From Thermococcus barossii (lineage in GTDB: Archaea; Methanobacteriota_B; Thermococci; Thermococcales; Thermococcaceae): 64,000 bases of DNA. The stretch spans positions 236,502-300,501 of the forward strand of contig NZ_CP015101.1 in NCBI RefSeq assembly GCF_002214465.1. The letters run 5' to 3'. This document shows, in pieces, positions 58,190-64,000 of the stretch. The notes under the pieces were generated by a model. That model did not search any database. It was not told the DNA's origin and saw only the letters and a program-made list of their open reading frames with translations. The translations under genes and the position numbers were made by a program. Positions within the stretch are counted from its first letter, which is position 1; every line of letters begins with the position of its first letter.

Positions 58190-59635
58190 ATGTGCGAGTA
58201 CACCTACGAGAACGGCAAGAAGTGTCGCCTGAAACCTATCGAGGGTTCCGCCTACTGTCCCCTCCACATCCCCTACGACGAGGGGGAGAAGCTTCTGGGG
58301 GATGAGATAAAGAGGCTGAAGGAGGAGGCCTTCCTCAAGAGGCTCAGGGCAGGTCAGACCTATTTTGAGGGCGTTTACCTCTACGACGTCAAGGTGAGCG
58401 ACTTCAAAGCGGAGAAGCCGATAGTGTTCAAAAACTCCCATATTAGGACTGTACTCTTCGACGGTGTTAGCGCGCCCGGCATAACATTTCACAACTCTAC
58501 CGTGGGCAGGCTGGTTGTCTTTGAGAGCGAGCTGGGGGCGTTTGCGGTCCACGGCTCCCGCATCTTCGGCCTGAACCTGCTGCGGGTCAGGTTCTCTAAC
58601 TCGGTTTACATTAGGAGTTCGAGCGTTCGCTACGTCATGATAAACTCGACCGAGTACACCGGCGGTGGGGAGGGGGATGAAAGGGAGTACGGGGAGCGCA
58701 GAACAGCCACCGGAAGGATAGAGCTGAGCGACCTGGACGAAGTCCGCAGGATTGGAATAAACGTCCGCTATCCCCTCCTGAGGAAAATCCTTGAGGAACA
58801 CGGTATAAAGCCATCCGAATCACGAGAGAGAGCCGTTAAGGCCACCGCCCTGGCCATTCGGGATATCAGCTTCGATCAGTCGGCACGCTTCAAGAGGCAG
58901 GTCAGGCTGAGCATAAGGCGCTTCCATGGGGGTCTTGTCCTTGAGAACCTCAACATATTCGGGCACGCCGAGATCCTCGCCAGCTGGCTCAGGAATCCCG
59001 AGTTCGTTCACACCAGGGTCATGGGGAACATAATATTCAGAAAAACCTCCTTCCATGGTGACTTTGCCTGGAATTCCACTGTTCTGCCCAACATCCCCGT
59101 AGAACTCAATGTGGAGGGCTTCGTTGAGGTTGAAGACTGTAGGTTCAACAGCCATCGGGCGGCAGAGGTTCTTTACCGCCTCGCGAGGATAAGCTGGGAG
59201 CGAAACGGGGACTTCGAAAGGGCCGACCGCTACTACTACCTGGAGATGGTGGCCAAAAGAAAATCCCGGCTGGGCGGAAGGAGGAGGGGGATTAAAAGGC
59301 TCCTCATGAGGATGGAATCGGCCTTTGAGTGGCTCTTCGCGGATCTTACCTGCAAGTACGGCACCGACTGGAAGAGGCCGATACTCATATGGCTTGCCGC
59401 GGTGAACGTCTTCTTCCCCCTGCTGTTCTTCCTGACCCGGAGCGTCGAGGGCATCTCCGGAAGCATGGGCTTCTTGGACTATGAGTACTTCAGCGTGGTA
59501 ACCGCGACAACCCTCGGCTACGGCGATTACCACCCGATAGGCGTTGGAAGGGCCATAGCTTCCCTGGAGGCGCTTTTTGGAATGTTCATGTGGGCGGTTT
59601 TCCTGACGGTGTTCGCGAGGAAGTACATGAGGTGA
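58190..59635 (+). CDS. Zinc-motif, pentapeptide-like protein with C-terminal potassium channel module
   Basis: A 481-residue protein in three parts. Residues 1-30 have a Cys3His motif (CEYTYENGKKC...YCPLH). Residues about 60-330 form a beta-helix-like stretch of short strands (for example FKNSHIRTVLFDGVSA, VRYVMINSTEY), resembling pentapeptide repeats. The C-terminus has two helices and the K+ filter TTLGYGDYHP. A tethered K+ channel with a cytoplasmic sensor is the natural reading. It is followed after 4 bp by the COG3199 gene. Confidence 0.68.
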   Translation: MCEYTYENGKKCRLKPIEGSAYCPLHIPYDEGEKLLGDEIKRLKEEAFLKRLRAGQTYFEGVYLYDVKVSDFKAEKPIVFKNSHIRTVLFDGVSAPGITFHNSTVGRLVVFESELGAFAVHGSRIFGLNLLRVRFSNSVYIRSSSVRYVMINSTEYTGGGEGDEREYGERRTATGRIELSDLDEVRRIGINVRYPLLRKILEEHGIKPSESRERAVKATALAIRDISFDQSARFKRQVRLSIRRFHGGLVLENLNIFGHAEILASWLRNPEFVHTRVMGNIIFRKTSFHGDFAWNSTVLPNIPVELNVEGFVEVEDCRFNSHRAAEVLYRLARISWERNGDFERADRYYYLEMVAKRKSRLGGRRRGIKRLLMRMESAFEWLFADLTCKYGTDWKRPILIWLAAVNVFFPLLFFLTRSVEGISGSMGFLDYEYFSVVTATTLGYGDYHPIGVGRAIASLEALFGMFMWAVFLTVFARKYMR

Positions 59636-59639
59636 AACC

Positions 59640-60770
59640 ATGCGCGTTGGGTTCATAGTCAACCCCATAGCAGGGATGGGAGGCAGGGTGGCGCTGAAGG
59701 GCACCGACGGCGTTGTCGAGGAGGCCATCAGGCGCGGGGCACGGCCCATCGCGGCCGACGTTGCGAGGCTCTTTCTCCACGAGCTGAGCAACTACGCCGA
59801 GGCTAGGGACGTTGAGTTCCTGACCGGCCCCGGTCCTCTCGGGGAGGACCTTCTGGCGGAGTTCGATTTTCTCTACGAGGTGATAAGGCACAGGGAGGTA
59901 GGCTACCGCGAAGTTCTCGGCGTCAGGATTCCAGATACGAATAGCGACGACACGAAGGAACTCGTGAGGAGAATGCTCGGACGTGTCGGGCTGATAGTCT
60001 TCGCCGGCGGCGACGGGACTGCGAGGGACGTTTTCACCGTCGCGGGAAAGACCGTTCCGATACTCGGCGTCCCGACGGGGGTTAAGATGTTCTCCGGAGT
60101 TTTTGCGGCATCCCCCGAGGACGCTGCCAGGCTCGTTGCCGAGTTCGTCGGTGGAAACGCCGAGCTGGTTGAGCGGGACGTCATGGATCTGGACGAGAAC
60201 GCCTTCAGGCACGACGAGGTGAGGCCAAAGCACTACGGAAGGGCCCTTACCCCCTACGCTGAGCTCCTGCTTCAAGGCGCCAAGGAGCCAACGAAGACGG
60301 ACGAGGCCGAGGACGTGGATGCCATAGTGGAGGCACTGGCGGAGGAGCTTGAGGACGGGATATATTTCCTCGGTGCCGGCTCGACGGTCAAGAAGCTCAA
60401 GGACCTCCTCGGGATAAACGGAACCCTCCTGGGTGTTGACATCGTTGAAATCAAGAACGGCAGGGCCAGGCTCCTCGTTAAGGACGCCGCAGAGAAAGAC
60501 CTGCTGAGGTTCGCGGGAGAAAAGACCAGAATCGTCGTGACCGTGATCGGGGGCCTGGGCTTCCTTTTCGGCAGGGGAAATCAGCAGTTCTCGGCCGAGG
60601 TTCTGCGGAGGATTCCCAAGGAGAACATCATCGTCGTTGCAACTCCTTCAAAGCTCAGGAACGGCTTCATACGGGTCTACACCGGTGACAGAGAGGTGGA
60701 CGAGAGGCTTCGCGGCTACATCCGCGTTCGCGTCAGTCCCTGGATGGAGCGAATGGTGAAGGTTGTTTAG
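59640..60770 (+). CDS. COG3199-like NAD kinase family protein
   Basis: A 376-residue protein of the ATP-NAD kinase/diacylglycerol-kinase fold. It starts MRVGFIVNPIAGMGGRV and has the GGDGT motif in LIVFAGGDGTARDVF, plus LGVPTGVKMFSGVF. COG3199 members are predicted kinases of small molecules; the substrate is not known. It is likely translated with the preceding channel gene. An N-terminal insertion with EARDVEFLTGPGPLGEDLL lies between the two motifs. Confidence 0.75.
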   Translation: MRVGFIVNPIAGMGGRVALKGTDGVVEEAIRRGARPIAADVARLFLHELSNYAEARDVEFLTGPGPLGEDLLAEFDFLYEVIRHREVGYREVLGVRIPDTNSDDTKELVRRMLGRVGLIVFAGGDGTARDVFTVAGKTVPILGVPTGVKMFSGVFAASPEDAARLVAEFVGGNAELVERDVMDLDENAFRHDEVRPKHYGRALTPYAELLLQGAKEPTKTDEAEDVDAIVEALAEELEDGIYFLGAGSTVKKLKDLLGINGTLLGVDIVEIKNGRARLLVKDAAEKDLLRFAGEKTRIVVTVIGGLGFLFGRGNQQFSAEVLRRIPKENIIVVATPSKLRNGFIRVYTGDREVDERLRGYIRVRVSPWMERMVKVV

Positions 60771-60827
60771 GCAGGCGAACCAGAAGCCGTTTATAGAACC
60801 TCTTCCTATTTTCCATCGGTGAATCCC

Positions 60828-61727
60828 ATGAAGTACAGCCGTATAGCGGTCAGGCTCTTTGAGCGGGAAGGGGAAGACGTTTTCTACGACCCCGTTTACC
60901 ACGGCAGGACGCTGAAGGTCTTTGGAATGGACGAGTGGCCGGGCAAGGCCCTGAAGTACTTCGCGGACAGGTACCGCGAGATAGACTACGGGGTCGTTAT
61001 CTTCGACACCGAGGGCGACTTCCCGGAGGAGGGGTTTGACACGATCATCGGGGTGAAGGACGGCCAGGGAACGGGTCTCGACCCGCTTGCCCTGGCATCT
61101 AAAGGACTGCTCGACGGATACACCGCGGCAACGATAGTCCAGACCGTTTACGGGCTCGACAGGAGCCTTACGGACAGGCTTTACGCGGATTTCCTTGCAG
61201 GGAAGGTGAAGAGCGTTCCCGATGCCCTGAAGTCCGGTGGAAAGTATGCCGAGGTTATAGGAGAGAGCTACACCGCCCTGGACGAGGCCTTCTACTCCGG
61301 AGAGCCACCGCGCTTCGGAAAGAACATTCTGGTTGACCTGGGAAAGACCTACAGTATAACGCTAGCGGGCATAGCCTTCCTCGTGGTGAGCGCGGTGGTC
61401 AGACACAGGAGGAACACGATGATAGGCGTCAACGACGCGGCGGTTCTGGCTTATACCACCGCGGGGGGCGCCGCGATACCGCTGATAACCCGCCCAATGA
61501 GGGCAAGGGTGACCGTTCTGGCAACTCAGTACGCGATAGACTCGATAATGAACCTTGCCGGCCCGAGCCTTGTTCTCTACCACGATCCGGACACACAGAG
61601 CGTTATCTACGAGACCAACGGCGTTCCGCCTGGCCCCATGAGGAAGCACGTCCACAAGGGGGAGGGGGCGTTTATCTACCGCACCCCGGAGACGATAAAC
61701 GTTGAGTGGGGCGAGATGCCCCTTTAA
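60828..61727 (+). CDS. HerA-like ATPase-fold protein without a clear Walker A motif
   Basis: A 299-residue protein of uncertain identity. The pattern VVIFDTEGDFPEEGFD, then TGLDPLALASKGL, then NILVDLGKTYSITLAGIAFLVVSAVV and TVLATQYAIDSIMNLAGPS, is reminiscent of the C-terminal core of HerA/VirB4-like ATPases, but no GxxGxGKS loop is present. It may be a degenerate or non-hydrolysing relative. The start at 60828 follows GGTGAA by 4 nt; GTG 60819 would add MNP. It converges with sufS, overlapping by 4 bp. Confidence 0.45.
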   Translation: MKYSRIAVRLFEREGEDVFYDPVYHGRTLKVFGMDEWPGKALKYFADRYREIDYGVVIFDTEGDFPEEGFDTIIGVKDGQGTGLDPLALASKGLLDGYTAATIVQTVYGLDRSLTDRLYADFLAGKVKSVPDALKSGGKYAEVIGESYTALDEAFYSGEPPRFGKNILVDLGKTYSITLAGIAFLVVSAVVRHRRNTMIGVNDAAVLAYTTAGGAAIPLITRPMRARVTVLATQYAIDSIMNLAGPSLVLYHDPDTQSVIYETNGVPPGPMRKHVHKGEGAFIYRTPETINVEWGEMPL

Positions 61728-62923
61728 CTCCTTAAACTTTTTACCAGCCCCTCCATGACGCCGAGGAAGGTCTCGACCTCCTCAACGCTGTTGTAGACGT
61801 GGAACGAGGCCCTGACCGTGCCGTTTATCCCGAGCTTCTTCATCACGGGCAGGGCACAGTGGTGGCCGCTCCGTACCATGATGTTGTTCTCGTCCAGTAT
61901 CGCCGCCACGTCGTGGGGGTGAAGGCCTGGAACGTTGAAGCTCACAACTCCGGCGTGCTTTTTCAGGTTCCTCGGCCCGTACCAGGGAATTCCAAGTTCA
62001 TCAAGCCCCTCGGTTATGCGCTTGACGAGCTTCCTCTCCTGTCTCTCGATTTTGTCGAGGCCTATCCTCTCGATGTACCTTATCCCAGCGGCGAGGCCTA
62101 TCGCACCGCCTATGTTGGGCGTTCCGGCTTCAAAGCGCTCGGGCGGTTCTGTGAGCTTGTAGCCGTCCAGATCGACGTCCTCTATCGTCCCGCCTCCGAT
62201 GAGGGGAGGCTCGAACACCTCAAAGAACTCCTCGTTTATGTAGAGAACGCCTATCCCAGTCGGTCCCATCGGACCCTTGTGGCCGGAAAATCCAAGGAAG
62301 TCCGCGTGGAGCCTCTTCACGTCCACCCCCATGTGGCCGGCGCTCTGGGCCGCGTCGACAACAAATATCGCCCCTTCCTCCTTCGCCATCTTTCCGAGCT
62401 CCTCGACCTCGTGGATAACGCCCAGGGCGTTGGAGACGTGTTGCACAGCCACCAGCTTAGCTCCCCTAATCTTCCTCTCCGCATCGCTCAAATCGAGGTT
62501 GCCCTCGTTATCTCCTTCAATGAACTCAAGCCTCAGGCCGAGCTTCTTAGCTAACCTCTGCCAGGGGAGCAGGTCGGAGTGGTGCTCGTAGGGCGTCGTT
62601 ACTATCTTGTCGCCGGGTTTAAATATGTGCTCCAGCCCGAGGGCGACGAGGTTAAGGCTCTCGCTCGTGTTCTTGGTGAAGACCACCTCCTCAAACTTAG
62701 CGTTTATAAACTCGGCGACGACCTTCCTGCTCTCCTCGTACTTATGGGTCGCCATCTGCGAGAGCCTGTGGACGCCCCTGTGCACGTTGGCGCGGTATCT
62801 GAGGTAGTACTCGTCCATTGCCTCTATCACGGGCTTCGGCGTCAGAGAAGTGGCGGTGTTGTCGAAGTAGATAACCTCGCCCGTAAGGGGTATGTCCTTC
62901 CTCACATCCTCCGGAATCCTCAT
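61724..62923 (-). CDS. sufS: SufS-type cysteine desulfurase
   Basis: A 399-residue PLP enzyme that takes sulfur from cysteine to feed Fe-S clusters. PLP Lys216 is in SGHKGPMGPTG, the catalytic Cys356 in SGHHCALPVM, and HxH-type DAAQSAGH precedes. It is a group II (SufS/CsdA) enzyme. GGAGGTGG lies before ATG 62923; the long upstream frame is noncoding in this gene. Its ATG overlaps the stop of the TBP-like gene (ATGA), so the two are coupled. It is the sole Suf gene visible here. Confidence 0.9.
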   Translation of the reverse strand: MRIPEDVRKDIPLTGEVIYFDNTATSLTPKPVIEAMDEYYLRYRANVHRGVHRLSQMATHKYEESRKVVAEFINAKFEEVVFTKNTSESLNLVALGLEHIFKPGDKIVTTPYEHHSDLLPWQRLAKKLGLRLEFIEGDNEGNLDLSDAERKIRGAKLVAVQHVSNALGVIHEVEELGKMAKEEGAIFVVDAAQSAGHMGVDVKRLHADFLGFSGHKGPMGPTGIGVLYINEEFFEVFEPPLIGGGTIEDVDLDGYKLTEPPERFEAGTPNIGGAIGLAAGIRYIERIGLDKIERQERKLVKRITEGLDELGIPWYGPRNLKKHAGVVSFNVPGLHPHDVAAILDENNIMVRSGHHCALPVMKKLGINGTVRASFHVYNSVEEVETFLGVMEGLVKSLRS

Positions 62924-63213
62924 GAAACCACCTCCAGAACTCCAGCGCAGTCGTAGATTATTCGAGCGAGCCTCTCTCCTCTTTTTGCATCTTCCAAGAG
63001 CTTGATTATTATCTTGCCGCTCGGATAGACGCTCGTCTCGTAGCCCTCCATCTCGACGAGAAGCATCATCCCCGGCAGGAGCTTCTTCACCGTGTAGCCC
63101 CTCTCCCTCAGGCACTGGGCGGTTCTCGTGAGGTCGAGCTTCACCTTCCTGTCCCACGAGTAGCCGCTTATGACGACCCCCTTCATCGTTACGCAGGGCT
63201 TCGCTATTATCAT
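62920..63213 (-). CDS. Small protein with a single TBP-like repeat
   Basis: A 97-residue protein. Residues about 25-90 follow the pattern of one half of TATA-binding protein: KLDLTRTAQCLRERGY, then LLPGMMLLVEM (TBP has FPGLVYR), YPSGKIIIKLL (TBP has FxSGKxVxTG), and a final helix RGERLARIIYDC. The start of 63213 follows GGTGGGGG; GTG 63222 would add three residues. Two Cys (about residues 7 and 34) occur near the termini. Its stop overlaps the sufS start, so they are coupled. It may aid sulfur transfer or bind nucleic acid; neither is shown. Confidence 0.6.
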   Translation of the reverse strand: MIIAKPCVTMKGVVISGYSWDRKVKLDLTRTAQCLRERGYTVKKLLPGMMLLVEMEGYETSVYPSGKIIIKLLEDAKRGERLARIIYDCAGVLEVVS

Positions 63214-63303
63214 TTCCCCCACCGGTCAAAATTGGAAAAGGGGCCTTATACGGCTTTCCCAAACCGAAGGTTAAGGACAAAAGTGGGAATCGTGGAAAGG
63301 GGC

Positions 63304-64000
63304 TCAGCAGACCCTCGGAACGGGGTCTCCGGCAGGAGGCTCAAGGAAGCGCTTTCCGCCTATGCCGGTCTCAACCAGAACCCTACCCCTGTAGTCCCCT
63401 ATGACTTCGCCGATTATCGCCGCGTTCCTTCCCTGCTCCGTGCTCCTCATGGCTTTCAGGGCTTCCTCAGCGTATTCCCTTGCAACGGCCATGGCGACCT
63501 TGCCCTCGTTCGCCACGTCGAAGGGATTTATGCCCAGCATATCGCTTGCCGCCCTGACCTCCGGCCTGACCGGTACGTCGGATTCCCTTATGAGGATTCC
63601 CACGTTGGCCTTCTTGGCCATCTCGTTGAGGGCGTTGCTCAAGCCGCCCCTGGTGGGGTCCTTCATCGCATGGATGTTCTCCCAGCCGATGGTCTCTGCA
63701 ACCGCCTCGACGACCTCCCATATCGGCGCAACGTCGCTTTCAAGCTCGGTCTCGAAAGCTATGCCCTCGCGGTGGCTCATCAGGGCTATGCCGTGGTCTC
63801 CAACGGTCCCGCTGATAAGAACGGCATCGCCCACCTTCGCTCCGGCGTCGCTTATCGGCCTCTCTGCGATTCCTATCCCTGCTGTCACGACGAAGATGCC
63901 GATGTCCTCTTCGACGACCTTTGTGTCGCCGGTGACGATTGGAACCGGCACCTCTCTGGCCGTTTCGTCCATCGAGCGAAGGATTCTCCTCAGATCTTCG
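63304..64000 (-). CDS. hypE: Hydrogenase maturation protein HypE, C-terminal part (runs off the right edge)
   Basis: The last 232 codons of HypE, an AIR-synthase-fold ATPase that dehydrates a thiocarbamoyl group on its C-terminal Cys to give the cyanide ligands of NiFe hydrogenase. The typical C-terminus PRVC ends the frame, with the Cys at the last position. IVTGDTKVV, VGDAVLISGTVGDHG and MKDPTRGGLSNALNEM are family marks. Its N-terminus lies beyond base 64000. Together with a NikR-like regulator it points to NiFe hydrogenases in this organism. Confidence 0.93.
   Translation of the reverse strand, partial: EDLRRILRSMDETAREVPVPIVTGDTKVVEEDIGIFVVTAGIGIAERPISDAGAKVGDAVLISGTVGDHGIALMSHREGIAFETELESDVAPIWEVVEAVAETIGWENIHAMKDPTRGGLSNALNEMAKKANVGILIRESDVPVRPEVRAASDMLGINPFDVANEGKVAMAVAREYAEEALKAMRSTEQGRNAAIIGEVIGDYRGRVLVETGIGGKRFLEPPAGDPVPRVC

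Overview
The window is chromosomal DNA of a hyperthermophilic archaeon of the order Thermococcales, most probably a Thermococcus species. The evidence is archaeal and consistent throughout: a beta-CASP RNase J beside geranylgeranyl diphosphate synthase, type 2 IPP isomerase, ribosomal protein L15e, RNase P component 3, a proteasome beta subunit followed by the termination factor FttA (aCPSF1), NMD3, an archaeal-type LeuRS, a GH57 branching enzyme, a DUF257 protein, CoA-disulfide reductase and HypE. Ribosome binding sites of the form GGTGAT or GGAGGTG about 4 nt before the start, and TTTATATA-type TATA boxes, fit this lineage. The order branching enzyme, glutamate dehydrogenase, proteasome beta, FttA also agrees with what I recall of T. 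kodakarensis. Genes are dense, in short operons. There is one tRNA, tRNA-Leu(CAA). I see no CRISPR array, rRNA or complete insertion sequence.

Layout. 1-4.4 kb: isoprenoid lipid genes (fni end, idsA) with RNase J, interrupted by an AT-richer gene for an anchored extracytoplasmic protein. 4.5-12.6 kb: MFS exporter, LeuRS, DUF257, amidohydrolase, M24 peptidase. 12.7-17.6 kb: L15e, a secreted protein, VapBC, two RNA-processing genes and trpB2 with an unusual leader. 17.9-22.5 kb: small membrane proteins, a NikR-like regulator and RqcH. 22.6-29.4 kb: GH57 branching enzyme, PII, a sodium-dependent transporter with its small subunit, and glutamate dehydrogenase. 29.4-36 kb: a channel paired with a nucleotide-related fusion protein, psmB, fttA, a threonine-synthase-like regulator candidate and rpiA. 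36.1-42.4 kb: tRNA-Leu, upp, two MATE exporters and PEP synthase. 42.6-52 kb: an STT3-like membrane enzyme, a membrane protein and a giant secreted subtilase. 52-64 kb: DUF424, NMD3, CoA-disulfide reductase, MFS, DUF364, radical SAM, a channel-bearing protein, a COG3199 kinase-like protein, SufS-type cysteine desulfurase with a TBP-like half-domain partner, and the end of hypE.

The genes describe a peptide- and sugar-using, sulfur-responsive anaerobe: secreted protease, amino-acid import and GDH feed nitrogen metabolism; PpsA and branching enzyme serve gluconeogenesis and glycogen; CoADR, SufS and HypE link to sulfur and hydrogen metabolism. The most interesting signals are (i) serial mini-ORFs, each carrying a Phe-Trp pair, in the trpB2 leader; (ii) a threonine-synthase fold that lost its PLP lysine and gained a winged helix; (iii) a degenerate kinase/deoxyribosyltransferase-like fusion beside a K+ channel; (iv) an STT3-like enzyme with a QW-repeat C-terminus; (v) a single-repeat TBP-like protein translationally coupled to SufS; and (vi) candidate DtxR-, SurR- and TGM-type operators.
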